Assembly: GCF_018130215.1 (NCBI RefSeq)
Contig: NZ_JAFCKQ010000021.1
Span: 1-64,000 of the forward strand
DNA length: 64,000 bases
Direction of reading: 5' to 3'
Source of the DNA: Bradyrhizobium jicamae
Lineage (GTDB): Bacteria > Pseudomonadota > Alphaproteobacteria > Rhizobiales > Xanthobacteraceae
Below the pieces are notes generated by a model. It made no database searches, was not told where the DNA came from, and saw only the letters and a program-made list of their open reading frames with translations. Shown piece by piece: positions 27,884 through 37,005 of the stretch (the stretch's first letter is position 1; the number at the start of each line of letters is the position of its first letter). The translations under genes and the position numbers were made by a program.

Positions 27884-28918
27884 ATGGACGTCGCCACCAC
27901 TCCGAGCCCGCTTCGCCCCCGTATCGCGCTTGCGATGGGCGATCCGGCCGGTATCGCACCGGAACTGACGGCGCGGTTGCTTGCGGATCGCGAGGTCACG
28001 TCCTCGGCGCAGCTCCTCGTCATCGGCGATCGTCGCGTTCTGGACGAAGGGGCGCGCGTCGCTGGCGTGACCCTCGACATCGTCCATGCCATGAGCGAGG
28101 ACAGCGTCCCGACGGTGCACGAGCGGCCCGTATTGCTCGATCTCGGCCACCTCGATCCAAAGAACGTTCCGGTGGGGCAGATATCCCTGGCGGGCGGAAG
28201 TTTCGCTCTCCAGAATTTCAAGAGCGCGCTCAACCTGGCGAACGCGGGGCGCGTTGACGTCGTCACCTTCACGCCCTTCAACAAGGCCGCTATGCGGCTG
28301 GTGCATCCGAGCTACGAAGACGAGATCGTGTTCGTCACCGAGATGCTGGACTTCAAGGGCGTGGCCAGCGAATTCAACATCCTTCCGCAACTCTGGAATG
28401 CCCGCGTCACCTCCCACGTCCCAATCTCAGGCGTTGCGTCGCTGATCACCGGTGACGGCATTCTGCGTGGACTGCGCCTGACGAACGAGGCGATGAAGGA
28501 AGGTGGTTTTGCCGTGCCGCGAATTGCGGTCGCCGGTCTCAACCCGCATGCAGGGGATGGCGGCAATTTCGGCCGTGAGGAGATCGACATTATCGAGCCG
28601 ATCCTGGCCGTCGCGCGCAGCGAAGGCATCAATTGCCATGGACCGGTGCCGCCCGATACGGTCTTTGTGCGGGCCCGCAAGGGTGAATTCGACGCGGTCC
28701 TGACCATGTACCACGACCAGGGGCAGATCGCGATGAAGCTGATCGGCTTCGATCAAGGCGTCACGCTGCTTGGCGGCTTCCCGTTTCCGCTGCTCACGCC
28801 GGCGCATGGTTCGGCCTACGACATCGCCGGCAAGGGGGTCGCCGATCCCGGCGCGAGCCGCGCCGCGCTGTTGCTCGCCGCGCGCATGGGCGCTCAACGC
28901 CGGCGCCTCGCCGCCTGA
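27884..28918 (+). CDS. PdxA-family 4-phospho-hydroxyacid dehydrogenase
   Basis: A 344-residue protein of the 4-hydroxythreonine-4-phosphate dehydrogenase family. MGDPAGIAPEL at the N-terminus, GLNPHAGDGGNFGREE, YHDQGQIAMKL and TPAHGSAYDIAGKG provide the substrate and metal-binding His/Asp residues. Located in a sugar-acid operon, it is more likely a catabolic PdxA2-type enzyme acting on a four-carbon acid phosphate than a vitamin B6 enzyme. The usual DUF1537 kinase partner is not in the window. ATG 27884 follows GAGG; an in-frame upstream extension runs through the promoter. Confidence 0.82.
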   Translation: MDVATTPSPLRPRIALAMGDPAGIAPELTARLLADREVTSSAQLLVIGDRRVLDEGARVAGVTLDIVHAMSEDSVPTVHERPVLLDLGHLDPKNVPVGQISLAGGSFALQNFKSALNLANAGRVDVVTFTPFNKAAMRLVHPSYEDEIVFVTEMLDFKGVASEFNILPQLWNARVTSHVPISGVASLITGDGILRGLRLTNEAMKEGGFAVPRIAVAGLNPHAGDGGNFGREEIDIIEPILAVARSEGINCHGPVPPDTVFVRARKGEFDAVLTMYHDQGQIAMKLIGFDQGVTLLGGFPFPLLTPAHGSAYDIAGKGVADPGASRAALLLAARMGAQRRRLAA

Positions 28919-28979
28919 CGCGCAACGGCGGCTCATGTCGCTGTCTGACTCCGTTGCAAGCCCAAGGGGACATCTAACC

Positions 28980-29867
28980 ATGACCGAAGCCAAACCGGCG
29001 GTCGCCTTTCTCGGCATTGGGCTGATGGGAGGGCCGCAGGCGCGCAACTTGCTGAAGGCCGGCTTTGCGGTCACGGCCTGGAACCGCTCGATCGCGAAGG
29101 CTGAGACGCTGATCCCGCTCGGTGCGCGGGTATCGGCATCGGCGGCGGATGCGGTGCGTGAAGCCGATATGGTCGTCCTCATGCTGGAGAACGGCCTGGT
29201 CGTCGCGGACGTGCTGTTTCGGCAAGGCGTCGCGCAGGCACTGAAACCGGGATCGATCGTGGTCGACATGAGCTCGATCAAGCCGGCAGAGGCCAAGGAG
29301 CATGCGTTCAAGCTTGCCGAGCGGGGTGTTACGCATCTCGATGCGCCCGTGTCGGGCGGCACCATCGGTGCCGAGCAGGGCACGCTTGCGATCATGGCCG
29401 GCGGCGATGCAGGCGCCTTTGCAAAGGCTGAACCCGTGCTGCGTGCCATGGGCCGCCCTGTCCATGTGGGGCCTGCCGGCGCCGGCCAGTTCGCCAAACT
29501 GGCGAACCAGGTGATCGTCGGCGTCACCATCGGCGCCGTCGCTGAAGCGCTGATGCTGGCGCAGCAGGGAGGCGCTGATCCCGGCAAAGTGCGCGAAGCC
29601 TTGCGCGGCGGCTTTGCCGAGAGCCGCATTCTCGATCTGCATGCACAGCGCATGATCGACCGTGATTTCGTCACCAAGGGTCGATCGGTGACGCATCTGA
29701 AGGACCTCGACAATGCGCTTGATGCGGCGAGACGCCTCGAGATCCCAACCGTACCCTTTACCGCGCTGACGGCCGATCTGTTCCGCGGCCTGTTGGCCAA
29801 TGCCGGCGATCTCGATCATAGCGGCCTGATCGTCGAGCTCGAACGACGCAACGGCATCGCCGCCTGA
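28980..29867 (+). CDS. 3-hydroxyisobutyrate dehydrogenase-family oxidoreductase
   Basis: A 295-residue beta-hydroxyacid dehydrogenase. NAD-binding FLGIGLMGGPQARNLLKAGF, substrate motif DAPVSGGTIGAEQGTLAIMAGG, and the catalytic Lys in GQFAKLANQVIVG. L-threonate dehydrogenase (LtnD) and tartronate semialdehyde reductase belong here. It probably oxidises or reduces a hydroxy acid derived from the imported sugar acid. It lies 61 bases after the pdxA-like gene in the same operon. Confidence 0.85.
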   Translation: MTEAKPAVAFLGIGLMGGPQARNLLKAGFAVTAWNRSIAKAETLIPLGARVSASAADAVREADMVVLMLENGLVVADVLFRQGVAQALKPGSIVVDMSSIKPAEAKEHAFKLAERGVTHLDAPVSGGTIGAEQGTLAIMAGGDAGAFAKAEPVLRAMGRPVHVGPAGAGQFAKLANQVIVGVTIGAVAEALMLAQQGGADPGKVREALRGGFAESRILDLHAQRMIDRDFVTKGRSVTHLKDLDNALDAARRLEIPTVPFTALTADLFRGLLANAGDLDHSGLIVELERRNGIAA

Positions 29868-29891
29868 TTGCCTGCCGCCTCGCTGGAGACG

Positions 29892-31622
29892 ATGATGACC
29901 TCGAAAACCACCCGTCGCAGCCAGGCCTGGTTTGGCCGGCAGGACAAGATGGGCTTCTACTATCGCTCGTTCCTGAAGAACGGCGGTGCGCCGCAGGACC
30001 AGTTCGATGGCCGCCCCGTGATCGGCATCTGCAACACATGGTCCGAGCTCAATCCGTGTAACGCGCATTTCCGCACCATCGCCGAGCACGTCCGCATCGG
30101 TGTGCTCGATGCCGGTGGTTTTCCACTCGAATTTCCGGTCTCCTCGCTCGGCGAAGTCACGATGCGGCCAACCGCCATGCTGTTCCGCAATCTCGCCTCC
30201 ATGGATGTCGAAGAAGCGATCCGTGCGCATCCGCTGGATGGGGTGGTGCTGCTGATGGGCTGCGACAAGACCACGCCGGCATTGCTGATGGGAGCGGCAA
30301 GCGCCGATTTGCCGACCATCGGCGTGTCGGGCGGCCCGCAATTGCGCGGCATGTATCAGGGCCGTGCCATCGGCTCCGGCACCAACATCATCTCCATGAG
30401 CGAGCAGCTGCGCGCCGGGGAGATCACGCTCGAGGAGTTTCATGAAGCCGAGAGCGCGATGAACCGCTCGAGCGGCCACTGCATGACCATGGGCACCGCA
30501 TCCAGCATGGCCTCGATGGTCGAGGCGCTCGGTGTCGGGCTGCCGGGCAATGCCGCGATCCCCGCGGTCGATGCGCGGCGCAACAACCTCGCCCGCATGG
30601 CCGGGCGACGCATCGTCAGCATGGTCGAGGAAGACCTCGTATTATCCAGCATCCTGACGCGGCCGGCGTTCGAGAACGCCATCCGCACACTGGCCGCGAT
30701 CGGCGGATCGACCAATGCGGTGGTGCATCTACTCGCCATTGCCGGCCGCATCGGGGTCGAACTCACGCTGGACGATTTCGATCGCCTTGGACGAGACGTG
30801 CACTGCCTCGTCGATTTGATGCCGTCAGGACGCTTCCTGATGGAGGACTTCTACTACGCTGGCGGCCTGCCCGCGGTGCTGCGCACGCTCGGCGAGAAGG
30901 GGCTGCTGCACAAGGACGCGCCGACGGTAAACGGGGCTGCGATCTGGGAGAATGTCAAGGACGCGCCGTGCTGGAACAGCGACGTCATCACTCCGTTCGA
31001 GGAGCCGTTCAAGTCCGATGCCGGCATCGCCATCCTGCGTGGCAACCTTGCGCCCGACGGCGCCGTGATCAAGCCGTCGGCGGCGTCGCCAGAGCTGATG
31101 AAGCATACCGGCCGCGCGGTGGTGTTCGAATCGATCGAGGATCTGCACCACCGCATCGACGATGACGAGCTCGACATCGATGCGAGCTGCATGATGGTGC
31201 TCAAGCATTGCGGGCCGAAGGGCTATCCCGGCATGGCGGAAGTCGGCAACATGCCGCTGCCCCGCAAGCTGCTGCGCCAGGGCGTGCGCGACATGGTCCG
31301 GATCTCCGACGCGCGCATGTCCGGCACCGCCTACGGCACGGTCGTGCTACACGTCGCGCCGGAGGCGTCGGCCGGCGGCCCACTGGCCATGGTCCGGAAC
31401 GGCGATCTGATCACGCTCGACGTCGCCGCGCGGCAACTGCATCTGCACGTGGACGAGGCAACGCTGCGCGCCCGCCGCGAGGCCTGGACGCCGCCGGCGC
31501 CCCACGCCGAGCGCGGTTACGCCAAGCTGTACATCGATCACGTGCTGCAGGCCGACCGCGGCGCCGACCTGGACTTCCTTGTTGGCAAATCCGGCTCGCC
31601 AGTGCCGCGCGACAATCATTAG
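29892..31622 (+). CDS. IlvD/Edd-family aldonate dehydratase, L-arabinonate dehydratase-like
   Basis: A 576-residue iron-sulfur dehydratase. The three expected cluster Cys are Cys56 (NTWSELNPC), Cys124 (LMGCDKTTP) and Cys197 (SSGHCMTMGTAS), spaced as in L-arabinonate/D-xylonate dehydratase. Other motifs shared with it are IPAVDARRNN, HCGPKGYPGMAEVGNM and VRISDARMSGTAYGT. It converts a pentonate to 2-keto-3-deoxypentonate. ATG 29892 (or 29895) follows GGAG; a TTG at 29868 directly after the previous stop lacks a site. Confidence 0.92.
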   Translation: MMTSKTTRRSQAWFGRQDKMGFYYRSFLKNGGAPQDQFDGRPVIGICNTWSELNPCNAHFRTIAEHVRIGVLDAGGFPLEFPVSSLGEVTMRPTAMLFRNLASMDVEEAIRAHPLDGVVLLMGCDKTTPALLMGAASADLPTIGVSGGPQLRGMYQGRAIGSGTNIISMSEQLRAGEITLEEFHEAESAMNRSSGHCMTMGTASSMASMVEALGVGLPGNAAIPAVDARRNNLARMAGRRIVSMVEEDLVLSSILTRPAFENAIRTLAAIGGSTNAVVHLLAIAGRIGVELTLDDFDRLGRDVHCLVDLMPSGRFLMEDFYYAGGLPAVLRTLGEKGLLHKDAPTVNGAAIWENVKDAPCWNSDVITPFEEPFKSDAGIAILRGNLAPDGAVIKPSAASPELMKHTGRAVVFESIEDLHHRIDDDELDIDASCMMVLKHCGPKGYPGMAEVGNMPLPRKLLRQGVRDMVRISDARMSGTAYGTVVLHVAPEASAGGPLAMVRNGDLITLDVAARQLHLHVDEATLRARREAWTPPAPHAERGYAKLYIDHVLQADRGADLDFLVGKSGSPVPRDNH

Positions 31623-31658
31623 TTGAACGCAACGCCACATTTTCGCAGGACACGCAGC

Positions 31659-32585
31659 ATGACTCTGCCTCGACGACCCTACCGCGGCGTCTTTCCCGTT
31701 GCTCCGACCATCTTCGACGAGCGCGGCATTCTCGATCTCGACGGTCAGCGCCGGTGCATCGATTTCATGATCGATGCCGGCTCGCACGGCATCTGCATCC
31801 TCGCCAATTTCTCCGAGCAGTTCGTGCTGACTGATGCCGAGCGCGACGATGTGATGCATGCCGTCCTCGATCACGTCGCTGGTCGTGTGCCGGTCATCGT
31901 CACGACGACGCATTTCAGCTCGGCGGTATGCGCTGCCCGCAGTCGCCAGGCGGAGAAGGCAGGCGCCGCCATGGTGATGGTGATGCCACCGTATCATGGG
32001 GCGACGTTCCGCGTCGCCGAGGCAGGCATCTACGAATTCTATCGCAACGTGTCGGACGCGATCGGGATTCCGATCATGATCCAGGATGCGCCGGTAGCTG
32101 GCACGCCGCTCTCCGTCGATCTGCTGGCGCGGATGGCAAAGGAACTCGCCAATATCAGTTACTTCAAGATCGAGGTGCCGATGGCTGCAGCCAAGCTCCG
32201 CAGCCTCGTCGCCGCGGGCGGCAGCGCCATCGAGGGACCATGGGACGGCGAAGAAGCGATCACGCTGATGGCCGATCTCGATGCCGGGACAACCGGGGCC
32301 ATGACCGGCGGTGGCTATCCCGACGGCATCCGCCAGATTGTCGATCCCTATCTTGCCGGGCGGCGCGAGGAGGCCATGGCGGCGTATGCGCACTGGCTGC
32401 CGCTGATCAATTACGAAAATCGCCAGTGCGGCCTGCACGCGTGCAAAGTTCTGATGCATGAGGGCGGCGTGATCCGTTCGGTTGCGGTGCGCCACCCGCT
32501 GCAACCCCTGCACCCGGCGACCCGCACCGGACTCATCGAAATCGCCCGCCAGCTTGATCCCATCGTGCTGCGCTGGGGCCATTGA
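31659..32585 (+). CDS. 2-keto-3-deoxy-L-arabonate dehydratase-like (DapA family)
   Basis: A 308-residue TIM-barrel protein of the dihydrodipicolinate synthase superfamily. The Schiff-base Lys is in ISYFKIEVP. GVFPVAPTIFDE, DFMIDAGSHGICILANFSEQF, MPPYHGATFRV and IEGPWDGEEAITLMADLDAG closely resemble Azospirillum L-2-keto-3-deoxyarabonate dehydratase. That enzyme dehydrates and yields 2-oxoglutarate semialdehyde, the substrate of the next gene product. ATG 31659 follows CAGGAC. Confidence 0.9.
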   Translation: MTLPRRPYRGVFPVAPTIFDERGILDLDGQRRCIDFMIDAGSHGICILANFSEQFVLTDAERDDVMHAVLDHVAGRVPVIVTTTHFSSAVCAARSRQAEKAGAAMVMVMPPYHGATFRVAEAGIYEFYRNVSDAIGIPIMIQDAPVAGTPLSVDLLARMAKELANISYFKIEVPMAAAKLRSLVAAGGSAIEGPWDGEEAITLMADLDAGTTGAMTGGGYPDGIRQIVDPYLAGRREEAMAAYAHWLPLINYENRQCGLHACKVLMHEGGVIRSVAVRHPLQPLHPATRTGLIEIARQLDPIVLRWGH

Positions 32586-32603
32586 TCCCGCTAGGAACTG
32601 GAC

Positions 32604-34043
32604 ATGCCTGACGTGCACAAGAATTTCATCGGCGGCGAATGGGTCGCCGGCAGCAAAATCACGCGCAACATCAACCCGTCTGATACCAATGACGTTGTGG
32701 GCGAATACGCCCAGGCCGATCCGGTGCAGGCGGCGCAAGCCATCGACGCGGCCAAGGCCGCCGCGACGTCTTGGGCACGCTCCACGCCTCAGGAGCGCCA
32801 CGACGCGCTGAAGATCGTCTCCGACGAGATTTTGGCGCGCAAGGCGGAACTCGGCGCGCTGCTCGCGCGCGAGGAGGGCAAGACGTGGCCGGAAGGCATC
32901 GGCGAGGTCACGCGCGCCGGCCAGATCTTCGATTTCTTCGCCGGCGAGGCGCTGCGGCTGGGCGGCGAAAAGGTGCCGAGCGTGCGTCCGGGCGTCGAGG
33001 TCGAAGTGACGCGCGAAGCCGTCGGCGTCGTCGGCATTATCTCGCCGTGGAATTTCCCGATCGCGATCCCGGCTTGGAAGATCGCGCCGGCGCTGTGCTA
33101 TGGCAATGCCGTCGTGTTCAAACCGGCCGATCTGGTGCCGGGTTCGGCGCATGCGCTCGCCGAGATCATCGCGCGCTCCGGACTGCCGACGGGTGTGTTC
33201 AATCTGGTGATGGGCCGTGGCTCCGTCGTCGGCGAGGCGTTTCTGGTCAACCACGACGTGGATGCGATCAGCTTCACCGGCTCGGTCTCGACCGGCCGCA
33301 AGGTCGCGCGCGCCTGCGTGGCGCGGATGGCGAAATTCCAGCTCGAGATGGGCGGCAAGAATCCGTTGGTGGTGCTTGACGACGCAGACGTCAAGGTCGC
33401 GGTCGAATGCGCAGTCAACGGTGCCTTCTTCTCAACGGGCCAGCGCTGCACAGCCTCTTCGCGGTTGATCGTCACGCAGGGCATCCACGATCGCTTCGTC
33501 GATGCAATGGTTGAGCGCATGAAGGGCCTGGTGGTCGACGACGCGCTGAAGGCGGGCACCCATATCGGCCCGGTGGTCGATCAGTCACAGCTCGACCAAG
33601 ATCTGTCCTACCTGAAGATCGGCCTCGACGACGGCGCCAGGATTGCGCTGGGCGGCGAGCGGATCGACCGCGAGAAGCCGGGCTTCTACATGGCGCCGGC
33701 CCTGTTCACCGAGGCGACCAACAGCATGCGCATCGCGCGGGAAGAGATCTTCGGTCCAGTTGCCGCGGTGATCCGCGTCAAGAACTACGATGAGGCGCTG
33801 GCGATCGCCAACGACACCGAATTCGGTCTCGCCTCCGGCATCTGCACCACCAGTCTGAAATTCTCCACCCACTTTAAGCGCAATGCCGAGGCTGGCATGG
33901 TGATGGTCAACCTGCCGACGGCGGGCGTCGACTATCACGTGCCGTTCGGTGGCCGGAAGGGATCGAGCTATGGTCCGCGCGAGCAGGGCAGATATGCCGC
34001 GGAGTTCTACACTTCTGTGAAAACGGCCTATGCGGCGTCGTAG
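32604..34043 (+). CDS. 2,5-dioxovalerate (alpha-ketoglutarate semialdehyde) dehydrogenase
   Basis: A 479-residue aldehyde dehydrogenase. Catalytic residues are Asn150 (ISPWNFP), Glu248 (LEMGGKNP) and Cys282 (STGQRCTASS). It ends the oxidative pentose pathway by converting 2-oxoglutarate semialdehyde to 2-oxoglutarate. It begins 18 bases after the AraD-like gene and is the last gene of the operon. The call rests on operon position plus family features such as MVMVNLPTAGVDYHVPFGG. Confidence 0.9.
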   Translation: MPDVHKNFIGGEWVAGSKITRNINPSDTNDVVGEYAQADPVQAAQAIDAAKAAATSWARSTPQERHDALKIVSDEILARKAELGALLAREEGKTWPEGIGEVTRAGQIFDFFAGEALRLGGEKVPSVRPGVEVEVTREAVGVVGIISPWNFPIAIPAWKIAPALCYGNAVVFKPADLVPGSAHALAEIIARSGLPTGVFNLVMGRGSVVGEAFLVNHDVDAISFTGSVSTGRKVARACVARMAKFQLEMGGKNPLVVLDDADVKVAVECAVNGAFFSTGQRCTASSRLIVTQGIHDRFVDAMVERMKGLVVDDALKAGTHIGPVVDQSQLDQDLSYLKIGLDDGARIALGGERIDREKPGFYMAPALFTEATNSMRIAREEIFGPVAAVIRVKNYDEALAIANDTEFGLASGICTTSLKFSTHFKRNAEAGMVMVNLPTAGVDYHVPFGGRKGSSYGPREQGRYAAEFYTSVKTAYAAS

Positions 34044-34141
34044 AGCTTCGAGAACGTTCGGGTTGGCTGCTTGATCCTGCCAGCCGCCGAATACGCCGAG
34101 ATGTGGAAGGACGGGACGCAACGCGACAGTCCTCGATCGGA

Positions 34142-34246
34142 CTACCGGGTTTGATAACCCTGAGCGAGGAAGAACCGCTCATGAATCTCGGCAAAGCTGA
34201 CGGGCCGGCGGTCCACGTGTGAGACTTCCCCGAGACCGCGAGTCAT
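34142..34246 (-). CDS. Possible 34-residue small protein or gene remnant
   Basis: Starts MTRGLGEVSHVD and ends ERFFLAQGYQTR before TAG. The composition looks protein-like, but no good ribosome site is seen and it is short enough to be chance or the relic of a larger gene. Function unknown. Confidence 0.25.
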   Translation of the reverse strand: MTRGLGEVSHVDRRPVSFAEIHERFFLAQGYQTR

Positions 34247-34387
34247 GGAGAGCGGCCCGTGCTTTTCTCCGTTCCTAAGGATTGTACAGGAGTTCCACGG
34301 GGCTCAAATTTTTAATGAACCTTGGCCTGGCTTGTGCGGACCAATTCCCATCAGGATTTTGCCAATTTCCTTCCTGGGGCTAGTAAC

Positions 34388-34423
34388 CGCCGTCCGCGAT
34401 AGATTTAAGCGGACGGCGTTTTT
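34388..34423 (+). terminator. Rho-independent terminator
   Basis: CGCCGTCCGC (34388-34397) pairs perfectly with GCGGACGGCG (34409-34418) around an 11-base A/T-rich loop, then TTTTT. It is the best terminator in the window. It lies 345 bases after the preceding gene, so it either ends a long 3' region or a separate small transcript. Confidence 0.8.
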
Positions 34424-34450
34424 GCTTGTGTCCGGATAGCGAAAACAGGA

Positions 34451-34488
34451 GCGGCCCCAGCACCCTTGGAGGGTTGTGCTGAGGCCGC
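34451..34488. other. Long imperfect hairpin
   Basis: GCGGCC..AGCAC (34451-34463) pairs with GTGCT..GGCCGC (34476-34488), interrupted by a 2x2 mismatch. A second pairing GGGTGTC/GACACCC follows at about 34491-34526. There is no U-tract. It could be a structured RNA or a DNA repeat element. Confidence 0.4.
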
Positions 34489-34903
34489 TGGGGTGTCAGG
34501 GGGCTGGGGGCCAAGGAGACACCCTTGGACGAGTTAAGCGTACGAAGGCTCCAGCGCATAGTGCCCCGCGTGCGCTCCGAGAGTCGTGAATCGGTTCCAT
34601 TTGGGCTACGTTCGGACTTGCATGCGGGCGACTCACTGAAAGGTTGGTGTCAGCTTGCTCCTGTACGCTCGCGGATGTGGATCAAGACGAAATCGACCGA
34701 TCGGCTCTTGCCGGCGCTCAGACGTGGCTAGGCCCGCCTTGCTGGTTGGATAGTGCGCGGTAATCGGGTGTCGGAGCCGGGCCGACAGCCAGAGCCAACG
34801 CGGACCGAAACTCCAAACAGAACGCCGGATTCCTCACGGCGCCCGAAGCGGCCCAGACCGTAGATGACGCCCGATAAATGCTTCGTTCACTCGGAGGATT
34901 TTG

Positions 34904-35035
34904 ATGAAGGGACTGCTGATAGCTGCGGGCGTGATCACAATTCTGTATGCCCGGGACCAGAAATACGAACAGGGCCAATACACCCTTTCGGTCAGCCGCA
35001 TGGTGGCCCAAATGCGGCTTTCGTTTGGAGTTTAA
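34904..35035 (+). CDS. 43-residue small protein with one hydrophobic segment
   Basis: MKGLLIAAGVITILYARDQ at the start gives a short membrane anchor or signal-like helix, followed by a polar tail with YEQGQYTLSVSRMVAQMRLSFGV. A perfect GGAGG lies six bases before the ATG, strong support for translation. It resembles tiny unknown proteins I recall from Bradyrhizobium. Function unknown. Confidence 0.6.
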   Translation: MKGLLIAAGVITILYARDQKYEQGQYTLSVSRMVAQMRLSFGV

Positions 35036-35328
35036 GGCCGACTTCCAGTTGGGGCAGGCGCTCAACCCGCCGAAAGATCTACGTCAGCCGTGAGCCGTAC
35101 AATACTAGCGCACGTCCGCCATGTCGGCTCTACCCCCTAAAACCGGACATCGCCGGGCGACCACGGCATTTCGGCTTTGGCCAATTCCGGACTCATGCAC
35201 CGCAACAAATCGTTCTATTTGCCGTCTCGTCGCCGCGGCTGGGCACGAACACCGATTCCCGGGTGGCGAAGGCGAGCCAAGCCGTGCAGTATCGGCGCGA
35301 TTTGAAGTCATTGCCCGGCGGACGTCAC

Positions 35329-35787
35329 GTGTTGTCAGACCACGAACGCAGGTTTCTGTTGACGCGACGGGTCGGGCACCTTGCCACGGCCGATAGCCGG
35401 GCCGTTCCGCACGTCGTGCCGGTATGCTTTGCGATATTGCAAGGCAATCTCTACTTCACCATCGACGAGAAGCCGAAGCGGGTGGCTGGACCAGCACTCA
35501 AGCGCGTCCGCAACATCGAGCGCAACCCGATGGTCGCTATCGTGGTCGATCGCTACGACGAGGACTGGACCAGGCTTGGCTGGGTGATGTTGCGTGGACG
35601 GGCCGAGATCCTGCGCGCCGGGACAGAGCACGATCGCGCGCAGGAGCTGCTGCGCTCTCGGTACCGCCAGTTGGTGGCGATGCAGATCGCCGAACAGATT
35701 GTCATTGCGGTCCGCCTGGAGCGGGTGACGAGCTGGGGCAACCTGTCTGAGGGCGCGGACGAAGCCGATGATGATGGTCAAGTTTAG
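35329..35787 (+). CDS. PPOX-class flavin/F420-dependent protein (Rv0121 type)
   Basis: About 152 residues from GTG 35329. The split-barrel core is seen in RFLLTRRVGHLATADSRAVPHVVPVCFAI, then YFTIDEKPKR and RNPMVAIVVDRYDEDWTRLGWVMLRGRAEIL. This is the pyridoxamine-phosphate-oxidase-like family that binds FMN or F420. Several weak in-frame starts (TTG 35302, 35311, 35332) exist, so the start is uncertain. The frame continues upstream to 34864, but that part looks non-coding. It precedes a luciferase-like monooxygenase, a common pairing. Confidence 0.78.
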   Translation: MLSDHERRFLLTRRVGHLATADSRAVPHVVPVCFAILQGNLYFTIDEKPKRVAGPALKRVRNIERNPMVAIVVDRYDEDWTRLGWVMLRGRAEILRAGTEHDRAQELLRSRYRQLVAMQIAEQIVIAVRLERVTSWGNLSEGADEADDDGQV

Positions 35788-35850
35788 AGGCTGGTTCACG
35801 CCAGCGATGTGTGCGACCATCGCGCACTGGCCGACCGAGGAGCACTGAAC

Positions 35851-36693
35851 ATGCATGTCGGGCTGACGATGTTTCCCACGGATTACGCGATTCCACCGCA
35901 CGAGCTTGCCGTGGCGGCGGAGGCGCGAGGTTACGAGTCATTGTGGTTGCCGGAGCACAGTCACATTCCCACCAGTCGCAAATCGCCGTGGCCCGGCGGC
36001 GCTGAGCTGCCGAAATACTATTACGATAGCTACGATCCGTTCGCCTCGCTGGCCGCTGCCGCGGCGGTGACGAAGACCATCAAGCTTGCGACGGGGATCT
36101 GCCTTGTCGTCGAGCGTGATCCAATTCACCTCGCCAAGGAGGTGTCGACCGTCGACCGGCTTTCCTCGGGCCGGTTCATTTTCGGCATTGGCGCGGGCTG
36201 GAATGAGGAGGAGATGGCCAATCACGGCACGGCGTTTGCAACGCGCTTCAAGCTGATGCGTGAGCGGATCGAGGCGATGAAGCAAATCTGGACGCAGTCG
36301 ACGGCGGCATTTGACGGCGAATTCGTCAAGTTCGAACCCATGATGCAGTGGCCCAAACCGGTTCAAAAACCCCATCCGCCGATCGTTGTGGGGGGCGCAT
36401 TCCCCCACGCAGCGAAACGAGCGATCGCTTACGGCGACGGCTGGATTCCGATCGGCGGGCGCGCGCTGGATCCACTCGATGTGCTCCCTCAATTCCGTCA
36501 AATGGCAAAGGACGCTGGCCGCGATCCCGCCTCGCTCTCCTTCGACGTCTTCGGGGCGCCCCGAAACCTGGAGGTGCTCAAGCGCTACCGTGACTCCGGC
36601 GTTGATCGGGTCGTCCTGATGCTTCCACCCAAGTCTCGAGACGAAATCTTGCCCATGCTGGATGAAGGCGCGGACCTCGTGACGGCGCTCTGA
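35851..36693 (+). CDS. Luciferase-like (LLM-class) F420/FMN-dependent oxidoreductase
   Basis: A 280-residue TIM-barrel enzyme of the bacterial luciferase-like superfamily: MHVGLTMFPTDYAIPPHELAVAAEARGYESLWLPEHSHIP, then LATGICLVVERDPIHLAKEVSTVDRLSSGRFIFGIGAGWN and HPPIVVGGAFPHAAKRAIAYGDGW. ATG 35851 lies after GAGGAG. The cofactor (F420 or FMN) cannot be decided from sequence. Substrate unknown. Confidence 0.88.
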   Translation: MHVGLTMFPTDYAIPPHELAVAAEARGYESLWLPEHSHIPTSRKSPWPGGAELPKYYYDSYDPFASLAAAAAVTKTIKLATGICLVVERDPIHLAKEVSTVDRLSSGRFIFGIGAGWNEEEMANHGTAFATRFKLMRERIEAMKQIWTQSTAAFDGEFVKFEPMMQWPKPVQKPHPPIVVGGAFPHAAKRAIAYGDGWIPIGGRALDPLDVLPQFRQMAKDAGRDPASLSFDVFGAPRNLEVLKRYRDSGVDRVVLMLPPKSRDEILPMLDEGADLVTAL

Positions 36694-37005
36694 GGCGGAG
36701 CTCGGGATCACGCCCCCTGCCGCCCAAACCCTCGTCGCCGGCCTCGGATTGCGCGAAGCGAACGGGAGAGGGGCGGAATCGCGCCTGGGGAATTCTATGA
36801 ACCCCTCTGCCGTCGCAAGGGCCCGGGAGTGGCAGTAGCTACTGACCGGATCTGCAGCGGCAAACGCTTTCACGCTCACTCCTGCCGAGAGATTGCGCTT
36901 TAGACTCTGTCGCTAGTATGGCTCTGGGTAACGTGCGCGCTGCGCGCGAGCCGTATGTTCTTGGGAAGAACTCCACCCGCCAGGGCGCCCCAACCGTTCT
37001 GGCTA
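36694..37005. other. Intergenic region, nothing recognised
   Basis: About 310 bases between the luciferase-like gene and a minus-strand small-protein gene. No family-like open frame, strong hairpin or repeat was noticed. Confidence 0.4.

Larger units (their letters stand above)
34044..34903. other. Long intergenic region with structured DNA
   Basis: About 860 bases between the ketoglutarate-semialdehyde dehydrogenase and a small-protein gene. It contains a possible 34-codon minus-strand frame, one classical terminator and one long hairpin, listed separately. Apart from these I see no family-like coding sequence. An unannotated small RNA ending at the terminator is possible. Confidence 0.5.

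Noticed and set aside
28427..30479. Two overlapping minus-strand frames of 457 and 501 codons
   Set aside because: Antisense to the pdxA-like, HIBADH-like and dehydratase genes; no recognised motifs.
31347..33254. 635-codon minus-strand open frame opposite the dehydratase, AraD-like and aldehyde dehydrogenase genes
   Set aside because: It spans three well-supported genes on the other strand; its Arg/His-rich composition is typical of antisense shadows.
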